Source: CAVZCK01 sp963798805 (GTDB lineage Bacteria; Pseudomonadota; Alphaproteobacteria; Rhizobiales; Rhodomicrobiaceae). Taken from it: 64,000 nucleotides of DNA. The stretch lies in assembly GCA_963798805.1 (NCBI GenBank), contig CAWCVC010000009.1:62001-126000 (forward strand), given 5' to 3'. The translations under genes and the position numbers were made by a program. Below are positions 25,278-33,783 of this stretch, in pieces (positions within the stretch are counted from its first letter, which is position 1; each line of letters opens with the position of its first letter). The notes below the pieces were generated by a model. The model had not been told where the DNA came from. It ran no database searches and was given only the letters and a program-made list of their open reading frames with translations.

Positions 25278-27305
25278 ATGAACCAGGAAGAAACCCAGAC
25301 GCTTTGGGGAAAGGGCGAGGAGGCGTGGAACGCCTGGGCATTGGAAATCCTCAAGCGCAAACAAGCGCTGGAGGATGAAGGCAAATGGTCGGTCGACTGG
25401 TTCAGCGAGGGGCACAACCCGGAGACCGAAGCCTGGCTCGCCGAGGCAAGGGCCGAGTTTGCAGGCGTTGAATTCCCGTCCGACGCGATATTCGAGAATT
25501 TCGTATTTCCCGGTCCGGCTGCCTTCAACGGCGCGCATTTTCGCGGCAAGGCCAATTTTGCCAATGTGCATTTCGCCTCGCTCGCTCAGTTTCAGGGCAC
25601 CCGGTTCGGCGGCGATGCCAATCTGAAGCAGACGAAATTTTACGATCTTGCCAATTTCGACGAGGCCGCGTTCGCAGCCGTAGCGGAATTCGAGAAGGCC
25701 GAGTTCCTGCGCGAGACCACCGGCCCGCTCGTCCCGGCGGCGCGCTTTCAGAAGACGCAGTTTGCCGCGCGTGCCGATTTTCGTGGCGCCAAATTCACCG
25801 GCAATGCGGAATTCATCCGGGCCCATTTCGGCGCCAACGCCCGGTTCGACGAGGCCGAGTTTCTGGCCAGCGGCACCTTCGAAAACGCCAGCTTCGAAGG
25901 CACGGCCAGTCTGGTCAAAACCCGCTTCATCGGCGCGGCCAAATTCGCTCAGGCTCAGTTCCGCGGGGAGGCGCGTCTGGGCGAAGCCGAGTTTCAGGGG
26001 CCGCTCAGCTTCGAGGATACGGTTTTCGCCGGTAATGCCACGCTCAGAGTCACCAAATTCGGAGGCGATACGACTTTTCAGGCTGCGCGCTTCCAGCACG
26101 ATGCGCGTTTCAGCGAGGCTCAATTCCTGGAGGCCGTGATTTTTCGCGGAGCGAAGTTTGCCGCGAGTGCCGAGTTCCAGTCGGCGAGCTTCGCAAAGGC
26201 GGTCGATTTTCTGGGCTGCGGCTTTGGCGGCAACACGAATTTCGAGAAGGCGGTCTTCCGGCAATCGGTGGACTTTTCGTCTACGAAGTTCAAGGAAAGG
26301 GCGTCCTTCGCCGACGCGCGCTTTCTCTCGGGCGCCAATTTCGTTCAGGCGAGCTTCAAAGGCCGGGCAAGCTTCCACAACGTCGATTTTGATGGTCCCG
26401 CTGACTTTTCCACCGTTCAGAGCCGGGCGGCCTTCGTCCTGGCCGGCGCACATTTCAAGCAGGTGCCCAGCCTTTACGACGCCAGCTTCCGCGAGCCGCT
26501 TCGGCTCGACAATATGACGATCGCCGATCCGCTTTCGCTCTCGCCGAGATGGGCGGGAGGCGTCGAAGCCGATCCGCGGCCCGGCTATCTTCGCGTGCTT
26601 AAGGCCTGCGGCGATGCGGAGGACGCGGCCAGATACAGGCGGCTTCGCCAGCTTGCCACCGAAACCGGGGACTATGAGCGCGACGGCGAGTTTTTCGCCC
26701 AGGAGCTACGCTGCCGGCGCTTCTGGCAGGATAAGCCGCTGGGCCGCGGGATGGCGCGTTTCTGGACAGGATGGCTCTATGGCGGCGTCTCCGATTTCGG
26801 CCGCTCGCTGGGCCGACCCGCCCTGATTTGGGGCATTTCCATCCTCGTCTTTTCGCTGATCTATCTCGGCGAGCGCCGCGCGGCCTATTTCGCCACCGCG
26901 CCTGGCCCGGTCGCACAAGGCGCGCCGATCTTTCCGTCCTGGCCCGCGGACGCCGGTTTGGGCAGCCTGTTCGGCTGGATCGGGTCGGCGCTTTGGTGGT
27001 TCGTGCTGAGCATCTTCAATCTCTTTGCCGGCGGCGGCTGTATTTCGGGTGATTCCGGTGCCAGCGGCGAAGCGCTTTTCCTATCACTGAAGAACTCGCT
27101 GTTTTTTCTCGGCTGGGAAAGCCCGGATGCGGCACGGCGTGTTTATGGCTGCCTTTACGGATTCGAGAACGTTCACGGGGTCGGCCAACCGCTCGTGCGC
27201 GTCCCTTTGAGCGTCTCGACGACAGCGATCGTCGAAAACATGCTTGGGGTCACACTGATCGTGCTATTCGTGCTGGCCATCAGGAATTTGTTGCGCGCCA
27301 GATGA
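25278..27305 (+). CDS. Pentapeptide-like repeat protein with C-terminal membrane domain
   Basis: 675 residues. After a charged 55-residue start, residues about 60-400 consist of many short units of the type A-x-F-x-x-A-x-F (for example ANFANVHF, ADFRGAKF, FENASFEG, AKFAQAQF). This is the Pentapeptide_3-like variant, expected to fold as a right-handed quadrilateral beta-helix. Residues 460-500 form a basic, helical linker. Three hydrophobic segments follow (about 511-528 ALIWGISILVFSLIYLG, 568-590 GWIGSALWWFVLSIFNLFAG, and the last 20 residues VTLIVLFVLAIRNLL). The start is preceded by GGGG about ten bases away. The design suggests a membrane-anchored scaffold or channel-like protein. No enzyme motif is seen. 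Confidence 0.82.
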   Translation: MNQEETQTLWGKGEEAWNAWALEILKRKQALEDEGKWSVDWFSEGHNPETEAWLAEARAEFAGVEFPSDAIFENFVFPGPAAFNGAHFRGKANFANVHFASLAQFQGTRFGGDANLKQTKFYDLANFDEAAFAAVAEFEKAEFLRETTGPLVPAARFQKTQFAARADFRGAKFTGNAEFIRAHFGANARFDEAEFLASGTFENASFEGTASLVKTRFIGAAKFAQAQFRGEARLGEAEFQGPLSFEDTVFAGNATLRVTKFGGDTTFQAARFQHDARFSEAQFLEAVIFRGAKFAASAEFQSASFAKAVDFLGCGFGGNTNFEKAVFRQSVDFSSTKFKERASFADARFLSGANFVQASFKGRASFHNVDFDGPADFSTVQSRAAFVLAGAHFKQVPSLYDASFREPLRLDNMTIADPLSLSPRWAGGVEADPRPGYLRVLKACGDAEDAARYRRLRQLATETGDYERDGEFFAQELRCRRFWQDKPLGRGMARFWTGWLYGGVSDFGRSLGRPALIWGISILVFSLIYLGERRAAYFATAPGPVAQGAPIFPSWPADAGLGSLFGWIGSALWWFVLSIFNLFAGGGCISGDSGASGEALFLSLKNSLFFLGWESPDAARRVYGCLYGFENVHGVGQPLVRVPLSVSTTAIVENMLGVTLIVLFVLAIRNLLRAR

Positions 27306-27603
27306 GCTTTTGAGCGGCTCCGGTTGTGGACTCATGTCCCCGCTTCAACAAGCCACTGGAATTTGCGCCGCGATTCACCAGATAATGCAAACGGAGCTGC
27401 GGGACGCGTTAGATTTACCTTCAATCCCGGGGCCGATGAGATCCAATAGGGAGCTGACCCTGACCGGAGCCCTGGTTCCGGACATTCGGCGCCCACCTAC
27501 TAAGTAGGGCCCAGCGGATCGAATAATCGACGGTCGCCGCGGCTCCGCTGTTCCTGGTGTTTCCCGGATATTCGCTTTCGCGCCGACCGCTCACGCAGCC
27601 TGA
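27306..27603. other. Intergenic region before the 5-formyl-THF cyclo-ligase gene
   Basis: 298 bases with no convincing gene. In many proteobacteria the 6S RNA gene lies directly upstream of this ligase, so the interval is a candidate site. The long closing stem and central bubble of 6S RNA could not be found by eye. A small hairpin, CCTAC-TAA-GTAGG, is present at 27496-27508. Confidence 0.3.
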
Positions 27604-28191
27604 ATGGCTTCCGATCATCAGCTTCAGACCGAAAAGAGCGTGCTGCGGGCGAAGGCTGGCGCCGTGCGCAACGCGATTGCGTCAGAAATCAGGAAATCCG
27701 CTGCCGCGGAGGTTGCCGGAATCGGGCTTGGCTATCTCCATGTCGCACCTGGCGTCGTCGCGGGATACCATCCGGTCCGCGCCGAATTCGATTGCCTGCC
27801 GCTAATGCAGCGGCTGTCGCGAGACGGTTGGCGCCTCGCGCTGCCGGTCGTGGCCGGTACGGGGCCGCTGGAATTCCGCCAGTGGAGCATCGGCGCGCCG
27901 CTCCAAAACGGGCGGTTCAGCATTCCCGAGGCGGTCCATGGCGAGTCCGTCACGCCGTCTGTCGTCCTGGTGCCGCTCCTCGCCTTCGATCGCCGCGGCT
28001 TCCGCCTCGGCTATGGCGGTGGCCATTACGACCGGACGCTTGCCGCGCTGCGCGCCAGTGGCGCGATAGCCGCGATTGGCCTTGCCTTCGACGCTCAAGA
28101 GGTGGAAGAAGTCCCGGTCGGCGATCACGACCAGCGGCTTGACTGGATCCTGACGCCGTCAGGGCCGATCCGGCCGATAGAAAGGATTTGA
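27604..28191 (+). CDS. 5-formyltetrahydrofolate cyclo-ligase
   Basis: Converts 5-formyl-THF to 5,10-methenyl-THF with ATP in the cytoplasm (YgfA/Fau family). The 195 residues have KSVLRAKAGAVRNAI at the N-terminus, a central VAPGVVAGYHPVRAEFD block for the substrate site, and the C-terminal signature VPLLAFDRRGFRLGYGGGHYDRTL, with the glycine-rich nucleotide-binding stretch. The TGA is followed at once by the ATG of the YmdB-type gene, so the two are an operon. Confidence 0.93.
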   Translation: MASDHQLQTEKSVLRAKAGAVRNAIASEIRKSAAAEVAGIGLGYLHVAPGVVAGYHPVRAEFDCLPLMQRLSRDGWRLALPVVAGTGPLEFRQWSIGAPLQNGRFSIPEAVHGESVTPSVVLVPLLAFDRRGFRLGYGGGHYDRTLAALRASGAIAAIGLAFDAQEVEEVPVGDHDQRLDWILTPSGPIRPIERI

Positions 28192-29016
28192 ATGCGCATT
28201 CTGTTTCTCGGGGACGTCGTCGGACGTACCGGCCGCGCCGCAGTATGCCGTGAGCTGCCGCAGCTCAAGACTCGCCTCTACGCCGACTTTGTCATCGTCA
28301 ACGGGGAAAACGCCGCCGGCGGCTTCGGCATCACGGAAGGCATCTGCCTGGACCTCCTCGACGCGGGGGCGGATGTCGTCACGACCGGCAATCACGTCTG
28401 GGACCAGCGTGAGGCGCTGGTGTTCATCGACCGTCAGCCGCGTCTTCTCCGGCCCGCAAATTTTCCGCCGGGAACGCCGGGCCGCGGCGCGGGCGTCTTC
28501 GAGGCGCCGAACGGCGCGAAGGTGATGATCGTCCAGGTGATGGGCCGCGTCTTCATGGACGCGCTCGATTGCCCGTTTCAGACGCTGGACCGTGAACTCG
28601 GCGAAGGCGGGCTGAAGACGAAGGCGGACGCCATCATAGTCGACGTCCACGCGGAGACCACCTCCGAAAAGCAGGCGCTTGGCCATTTTCTCGACGGCCG
28701 CGTAACGGCGGCGATCGGAACGCACACCCATGTGCCGACCGCCGACGAGCACATTCTGCCTGGCGGCACGGCCTTCATGACCGATGTCGGAATGTGCGGC
28801 GACTATATCTCCGTTATCGGCATGCAAAAAGATGAGCCGCTACAGCGCTTCCAGCGCAAGATTTCCAGCAGCCGGTTCGAACCCTCAACGGGCGAAGCGA
28901 CCCTCTGCGGCGTGGTTGTCGACGTGAGTGAAGAGACCGGCCTGGCGGTGCGTATCGAGCCGCTTCGCATAGGCGGCGCGCTGCGCCGTATCGAGCCCGC
29001 GGCCCTCGACGCGTAG
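28192..29016 (+). CDS. YmdB-family metallophosphoesterase (TIGR00282 type)
   Basis: Calcineurin-like phosphodiesterase of 274 residues, adjacent to the cyclo-ligase stop with no gap. Metal-binding blocks appear in the family order: FLGDVVGRTGR (Asp), IVNGENAAGGFGIT (Asn-Glu-Asn), TGNHVWDQ (Asn-His) and GTHTHVPTADEHIL (two His). FMTDVGMCGDYISVIG follows near the C-terminus. Homologues hydrolyse 2',3'-cyclic nucleotides and influence RNA turnover. The cellular role here is not known. Confidence 0.93.
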   Translation: MRILFLGDVVGRTGRAAVCRELPQLKTRLYADFVIVNGENAAGGFGITEGICLDLLDAGADVVTTGNHVWDQREALVFIDRQPRLLRPANFPPGTPGRGAGVFEAPNGAKVMIVQVMGRVFMDALDCPFQTLDRELGEGGLKTKADAIIVDVHAETTSEKQALGHFLDGRVTAAIGTHTHVPTADEHILPGGTAFMTDVGMCGDYISVIGMQKDEPLQRFQRKISSSRFEPSTGEATLCGVVVDVSEETGLAVRIEPLRIGGALRRIEPAALDA

Positions 29017-29140
29017 CGCTCTGCTTGGTGTCTCTGGATTTTCGCCACGCCCGCGCTTATAAGACCCCATTCCAATAAGCTTGTGCACCGGAGCGGCGGA
29101 GATGAGCTGCCGCGGCAGGTGCGATTGCGACGGATTTCAC

Positions 29141-29887
29141 ATGGCAGGCCATTCCAAGTTCAAGAACATCATGCATCGCAAGGGCGCGCAGGACAAAAAG
29201 CGCGCCAAGATGTTTTCCAAGCTCTCCAAGGAGATCACGGTGGCTGCCAAGATGGGATTGCCGGATCCGACCTTTAATCCGCGTCTGAGGGCAGCCATCA
29301 TCGCGGCCCGTGCGCAGAACGTGCCCAAGGACAATATTGAGCGCGCGATCAAGAAGAGCCAGGAGGCTGGTGGCGCGAACTACGAAGAGATCCGCTATGA
29401 GGGCTTCGCGCCGGGCGGTGTCGGCGTGATCGTCGAGACGCTGACCGACAATCGCAATCGGACGGCGAGCGATGTCCGGGCGACCTTCAGCAAATATGGC
29501 GGCAATCTCGGCGAGACGGGCGCCGTGTCCTTCATGTTCGACCGCGTCGGCGAGATCGAATATCCGGCGGAAGCCGGGACGCCGGATGCCATGCTCGAAG
29601 CCGCGCTCGAAGCCGGCGCCGACGATTGCCAGTCGGATGAAGACGCCCACCGCTTCTATTGCGAGCCGGGCGCTCTCCACGAGATTGCGCGGGCCTTGGA
29701 GGAGACGCTGGGCGAGCCGCGCAGCGCCCATCTCATCTGGCGACCGCAAAATACCATCGATGTTGATGACGAGAAGGCCGAAAAGTTGCTAAAGATGCTA
29801 GATGCGCTCGAGGATTTTGACGATGTTCAGAACGTCTATGCGAATTTCGACATCGCCGAAGACGTTATGGCGCGAATAGGCGGCTAG
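29141..29887 (+). CDS. YebC/PmpR-family protein
   Basis: 248 residues beginning MAGHSKFKNIMHRKGAQD, the invariant start of this family; the in-frame extension from 29081 is rejected for that reason. The three-domain YebC layout is visible: an N-terminal helical domain (KEITVAAKMG, NVPKDNIERAIKK), the YEGFAPGGVGVIVETLTDNRNRT block, and a C-terminal acidic domain. Members act as DNA-binding regulators or, in the TACO1-type branch, assist ribosomes at proline stretches. It commonly lies before ruvC in proteobacteria, as here, with one small gene between. Confidence 0.95.
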   Translation: MAGHSKFKNIMHRKGAQDKKRAKMFSKLSKEITVAAKMGLPDPTFNPRLRAAIIAARAQNVPKDNIERAIKKSQEAGGANYEEIRYEGFAPGGVGVIVETLTDNRNRTASDVRATFSKYGGNLGETGAVSFMFDRVGEIEYPAEAGTPDAMLEAALEAGADDCQSDEDAHRFYCEPGALHEIARALEETLGEPRSAHLIWRPQNTIDVDDEKAEKLLKMLDALEDFDDVQNVYANFDIAEDVMARIGG

Positions 29888-29929
29888 CCTCCGGCCAGGC
29901 AGCCGCGGTCATCGAATCGAACGGGGAAA

Positions 29930-30247
29930 ATGATGAAAGTCACTGCCGCATTTTGCATGAGCTTCCTCCTCATCGGCGCCACGCCGCTTCTTGCCAGCTC
30001 CCAGAATGCTGCCCCCGGCACCGGCGGGGGCAGCTCCGCCGTGACCGTACCGGCACAGTGGAGGGTGGCGCAGTCGGATACCACGACCACGACCACCAGT
30101 CAGACTTCGACCTCCAGCACATCGACCCATAAGCGGCACCAGAAGGAAAGGAAAACGGCCAGTCACCATCCGCGGTCTGGTGCGGCCATCTACAAGGAAG
30201 GTGGCAAGACTTGCTCCGGCCTTGACGAATACAAAGTCTGCTGGTGA
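29930..30247 (+). CDS. Small secreted Ser/Thr-rich protein, unknown
   Basis: 105 residues with a clear Sec signal peptide (VTAAFCMSFLLIGATPLLASS). A Gly/Ser stretch and a run of Thr and Ser at about residues 50-67 follow, then a basic His/Lys part and a short tail with two Cys (CSGLDEYKVCW). Start codons at 29930 and 29933 are both usable; GGGG lies just upstream. It sits between yebC and ruvC on the same strand. The C-terminal cysteines could form a disulfide. No family was recognised. Confidence 0.6.
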   Translation: MMKVTAAFCMSFLLIGATPLLASSQNAAPGTGGGSSAVTVPAQWRVAQSDTTTTTTSQTSTSSTSTHKRHQKERKTASHHPRSGAAIYKEGGKTCSGLDEYKVCW

Positions 30248-30281
30248 CCGACGCGAGGCGCGAGCCTCATGACGGCGACGT

Positions 30282-30296
30282 GAACAGTCCGCGAAC
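30282..30296. promoter_or_regulatory. LexA (SOS) box upstream of ruvC
   Basis: GAAC-N7-GAAC at 30282-30296, which reads GTTC-N7-GTTC on the minus strand and is the alphaproteobacterial LexA operator pattern. It lies 80 bases before the ruvC start, where SOS control is expected. Confidence 0.7.
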
Positions 30297-30376
30297 AATT
30301 ATCTTGCGGATCATGCCATTGCCCGGCAATCCTTGCCGCAACTAAGCTTGCGAAAGCTGATTCGGCGGGGCGGGGA

Positions 30377-30919
30377 ATGGCTGTTCGAATCATCGGGATC
30401 GACCCCGGCCTGCGGCGGACGGGCTGGGGCGTGATCGAGACGTCCGGCACACGGCTGTCATATATTGCCTGTGGAACGGTGACGTCTGATGCCGGCGCGG
30501 CGCTGTGCAATCGGCTTGCCGCGCTCTTTGCCGGGCTCGACGCAATCCTTACCCGCTGGCAACCCCACGAAGCGGCGGTCGAGGAGACTTTCGTCAATCG
30601 CGACGCGCATGCGACCTTGAAGCTTGGCCAGGCCCGGGGGATCGCGCTGCTCGCGCCTGCCCGTGCCGGGCTTTCCGTCGCCGAATACCCGCCCAATCTC
30701 GTCAAGAAGACGGTCACCGGCTCCGGTCATGCCGAGAAGAAGCAGATTCGGGCGATGATCGGCTATCTGCTGCCCAAAGCCGCGCCCGACAGCGATGACG
30801 CGGCCGACGCGCTTGCGATTGCGATTGCCCACGCCCATCACCGGCAGTCTGTGGCGCTGCGGAGCGCTGTACTCGCCTCACAAGGCGCTATGCGGTCAGG
30901 ACGCCAATCCAGGGCATGA
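30377..30919 (+). CDS. ruvC: Holliday junction resolvase RuvC
   Basis: Endonuclease that cuts Holliday junctions with RuvAB. The 180 residues open with IIGIDPGLRRTGWGVIE (catalytic Asp9). VEETFVNRDAHATLKLGQARG supplies the Glu and DNA-binding loop, and DSDDAADALAIAIAHAH supplies the last two acidic residues. The ATG has GGGGCGGGG upstream. A LexA-type box precedes it. ruvA follows after a 201-base AT-rich gap, which probably carries another promoter. Confidence 0.96.
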   Translation: MAVRIIGIDPGLRRTGWGVIETSGTRLSYIACGTVTSDAGAALCNRLAALFAGLDAILTRWQPHEAAVEETFVNRDAHATLKLGQARGIALLAPARAGLSVAEYPPNLVKKTVTGSGHAEKKQIRAMIGYLLPKAAPDSDDAADALAIAIAHAHHRQSVALRSAVLASQGAMRSGRQSRA

Positions 30920-31120
30920 GCTGCGCGGCTCGATAGTTGAACCGCCGCAACTGAGTTCAATCACAAAAAAAGCGCAAAGCTGGTTGACGCTTGATTCGTT
31001 CAAGCGTTCGGACCGCACGATTCTTGTGCAAAGTTTTGTTCTTCTTATACGTTATTTCCCGGTCCGTAAAATTCGGCGTTACAAATTTACACATTCTTAC
31101 TTCTTGGATGTGCACACAAG

Positions 31121-31735
31121 ATGATAGGTAAACTTCGTGGAATCGTTGATGGCGTCGGTAAAGACTGGGTAATCGTTGACGTCGGCGGAGTGGGCTACGA
31201 AGTCTCGTGTCCGGCCCGAACCCTCTCACGCCTCCCCGCGAGTGGGGAGTCCGTGACGCTCATCATCGAAACCCATGTCCGCGAGGATGCGATCAAGCTT
31301 TTCGGCTTTCTGAGCGAGGCCGAGCGCAGCTGGTTCCGGCTGCTTCAGAACGTGCAAGGGGTGGGAACCAGGGTGGCGTTGTCGGTATTAGGCGTCTTGG
31401 AGCCCCAGGAACTGGCAAACGCGATCGCGCTTCAGGACAAAGCACAGGTGGGTAGGGCTCCCGGCGTCGGGCCGAAAGTTGCGCAGCGTATTGTCAGCGA
31501 GTTACGGGACAAAGCGCCCGGGCTTCTTGCATCCGGGGATATCGGACCACAGATGGCGGGTTCGCGCCAGGCTGGCCGGTCGTCGCCGATGGCAGAAGCC
31601 GTCTCGGCGCTTGTCAATCTTGGCTATAGCGCCATTGACGCTAACGCGGCTGTGACCGCGGTGGCGGCGCGTCTCGGAGATGCAGCCAGGACGGAAGAAT
31701 TAATCAGGCAGGGTTTGAAAGAACTCGCCAAGTAG
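31121..31735 (+). CDS. ruvA: Holliday junction branch-migration protein RuvA
   Basis: 204 residues. The N-terminal OB-fold begins MIGKLRGIVDGVGKDWVIVDVGGVGYEV. Helix-hairpin-helix domain II has LLQNVQGVGTRVALSVLG and the APGVGPKVAQRIVSELRDK-type repeat (here RAPGVGPKVAQRIV). The flexible linker and domain III (VSALVNLGYSAIDANAAV), which contacts RuvB, end the protein. A small membrane-protein gene separates it from ruvB. Confidence 0.96.
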   Translation: MIGKLRGIVDGVGKDWVIVDVGGVGYEVSCPARTLSRLPASGESVTLIIETHVREDAIKLFGFLSEAERSWFRLLQNVQGVGTRVALSVLGVLEPQELANAIALQDKAQVGRAPGVGPKVAQRIVSELRDKAPGLLASGDIGPQMAGSRQAGRSSPMAEAVSALVNLGYSAIDANAAVTAVAARLGDAARTEELIRQGLKELAK

Positions 31736-31753
31736 GAACGCGACGATTTCGCT

Positions 31754-32011
31754 ATGCAACAATTCGATTTCATAGAGACCAAATCGAGAATACTGCCGCT
31801 GGCTGAAATTGAGTCCAGCCTGTCTGCCATCGCCGAGCGGCTGTTTTCGGCTTGGATCAGCGCTGTCGCTGCTCTGACCTTTCTGACCGCTCTGGTTCTT
31901 GCAATCTTCGGCGTCATTAGCTGGACGCAGCTCTTGTATGTCTATGCCGGGATCACGGTCGTCACCCTTACGCTTGCGGCGCTGGTTTATGTCTCGAGGG
32001 ACGAGGACTAA
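31754..32011 (+). CDS. Small two-TM membrane protein between ruvA and ruvB, unknown
   Basis: 85 residues. A 30-residue polar start is followed by two hydrophobic helices (about 33-53, AWISAVAALTFLTALVLAIFG, and 58-79, TQLLYVYAGITVVTLTLAALVY) and a short acidic tail. No family was recognised. It lies 18 bases after ruvA and 62 before ruvB on the same strand, so it is probably transcribed with the SOS-controlled ruv genes. Codon use looks native. A membrane role during the SOS response is possible but unproven. Confidence 0.65.
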   Translation: MQQFDFIETKSRILPLAEIESSLSAIAERLFSAWISAVAALTFLTALVLAIFGVISWTQLLYVYAGITVVTLTLAALVYVSRDED

Positions 32012-32073
32012 TTAGCCCCTTCTAGGACGGAAACTGATTTCCGCACCCAAGGGAATCCTTTAGATTGGCTGCC

Positions 32074-33138
32074 ATGGACGGCAGGCTCATCGAGCGGGAG
32101 AAAAGAGACGAAGACGAAGGCGACCTCAGCCTTCGTCCGCAGCGTCTCACCGAATTCATCGGCCAGGAGCGCGCCCGCGCAAACCTCAAGGTGTTCATCG
32201 ACGCCGCACGCGCGCGGGGCGATGCGCTGGATCATGTGCTTTTCGCCGGCCCGCCCGGCCTCGGCAAGACGACGCTCGCGCAGATCGTGGCCCGCGAACT
32301 CGGAGTAGGCTTCCGCATGACCTCCGGACCGGTGATCGCCAAGGCCGGCGATCTCGCCGCACTGCTGACTAATCTCGAAGAGCGCGACGTCCTGTTCATC
32401 GACGAGATCCACCGTCTCAACCCGGCGGTGGAAGAAATTCTTTATCCGGCGATGGAGGATTTCCAGCTCGACCTGATCATCGGCGAGGGGCCGGCGGCGC
32501 GCTCGGTGCGCATCGATCTTGCCAAATTCACGCTCGTTGGCGCGACCACGCGAACCGGCTTGCTGACGACGCCGCTGCGCGACCGCTTCGGCATTCCGAT
32601 CCGGCTGAACTTTTATACGGACCAGGAGCTCGTGGAGATCGTAACGCGGGGCGCGAGAGTGCTCGGTGTGCGGATGACGCCGGAAGGCGCTGCGGAAGTC
32701 GCCCGTCGGTCTCGTGGAACGCCGCGTATCGCGGGACGCCTTCTCCGCCGCGTGCGCGATTTCGCGGCTGTCGAGGGGGCGGCCGAAATCGACGCCGTCG
32801 TCGCCGACCGCGCACTCAGCCAGCTCGAGGTCGATACCAAAGGTCTCGACGGCATGGACCATCGCTATCTGCGCTGCATCGCGGAGAATTACGGCGGCGG
32901 CCCCGTCGGTATCGAGACGATCGCCGCCGCCCTCAGCGAATCCAAGGACGCTATCGAGGAGACCGTCGAACCCTATCTCCTGCAGCAGGGCTTCATCGGC
33001 CGCACGCCGCGCGGGCGGGTCCTCACGCTCAAAGCTTTCCGCCATGTCGGCATCGCCGCCCCTGCCGCGCCCGCTAACGGCCAAATGTTCCTGTTCGACA
33101 GTCAGCAAGAGGCGAATGACTCCGAAGACCGAGCGTGA
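32074..33138 (+). CDS. ruvB: Holliday junction helicase motor RuvB
   Basis: AAA+ ATPase of 354 residues driving branch migration. It has a Walker A motif (FAGPPGLGKTTLAQ), Walker B (VLFIDEIHRLN), sensor 1 (TLVGATTRTGLLT), the arginine-finger region (PLRDRFGI) and a C-terminal winged helix (QQGFIGRTPRGR). The ATG at 32074 is taken; a TTG nine bases earlier is also in frame. Its 3' end overlaps ybgC by 23 bases. Confidence 0.97.
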   Translation: MDGRLIEREKRDEDEGDLSLRPQRLTEFIGQERARANLKVFIDAARARGDALDHVLFAGPPGLGKTTLAQIVARELGVGFRMTSGPVIAKAGDLAALLTNLEERDVLFIDEIHRLNPAVEEILYPAMEDFQLDLIIGEGPAARSVRIDLAKFTLVGATTRTGLLTTPLRDRFGIPIRLNFYTDQELVEIVTRGARVLGVRMTPEGAAEVARRSRGTPRIAGRLLRRVRDFAAVEGAAEIDAVVADRALSQLEVDTKGLDGMDHRYLRCIAENYGGGPVGIETIAAALSESKDAIEETVEPYLLQQGFIGRTPRGRVLTLKAFRHVGIAAPAAPANGQMFLFDSQQEANDSEDRA

Positions 33139-33574
33139 CTGGCCGGATCTCGCCGGACGGATTGACGGCCGCCGCCATATTCTGCCGGTGCGCGTCTATT
33201 TCGAAGACACCGACTTTTCCGGCTTCGTCTACCACACCAGCTATCTGCGCTGGTGCGAGCGCGGGCGCTCGGATCTTCTGCGCCTGCTCGGCGTGCATCA
33301 TTTGGACCTGATTTCGGTCGGCACCGAGGCAAGCCCGGCCGCCTTCGTGGTCCGGCGGCTGGACGTGGATTATCTCCGGCCGGCACGGATCGACGATGTT
33401 CTGGAGGTCTTTACCGAATGCGCCGAGGCCGGCGGCGCGCATCTGACGCTGGCTCAGGAGATCCGCCGGGGCGAGACCGCGCTTTGCAGGGTGATTGTCA
33501 AGGTCGTGCTCATCAGCCTTTCGGGGCGGCCGCTGCGGCTCCCAGCCGTGATCACCGAGCGACTGAAAACGTGA
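33116..33574 (+). CDS. ybgC: Tol-Pal-associated acyl-CoA thioesterase YbgC
   Basis: Hot-dog-fold thioesterase of 152 residues. The family motif VYFEDTDFSGFVYHTSYLRW holds the catalytic Asp, and RGRSDLLR follows. It opens the tol-pal cluster as in most proteobacteria. The long frame upstream is noise inside ruvB. The ATG at 33116 has AGAGG close by and creates a 23-base overlap with ruvB. It acts on acyl-CoA or acyl-ACP linked to envelope lipid metabolism. Confidence 0.93.
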   Translation: MTPKTERDWPDLAGRIDGRRHILPVRVYFEDTDFSGFVYHTSYLRWCERGRSDLLRLLGVHHLDLISVGTEASPAAFVVRRLDVDYLRPARIDDVLEVFTECAEAGGAHLTLAQEIRRGETALCRVIVKVVLISLSGRPLRLPAVITERLKT

Positions 33575-33783
33575 TAGGCGCGAGAGCACGCCCAGCGTGT
33601 CAGATGCGGAAAGGGCACGCCAAAGTTTAGACGAACGTCCGCACACAGGCTTTCGCGGCGGTTGGAAAGGCCGATTCGCATCTCAGGGAGGGCCGCGCGA
33701 ATCGGTTACAAGAATGAAGAACAGGCAAGGAGTTGAGCGCTCTGGCCAACCCGTTGAGCGCGAATGGAACGAAAGGAGCTGCT

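Noticed and set aside
27306..27603. 6S RNA gene before the 5-formyl-THF cyclo-ligase
   Set aside because: Location is right, but the long closing stem and open central bubble could not be traced, so no ncRNA feature is called. A covariance-model search would decide.
30990..31011. LexA-like GTTC repeat before ruvA
   Set aside because: The spacing is GTTC-N4-GTTC, not the N7 needed for the alphaproteobacterial LexA box.
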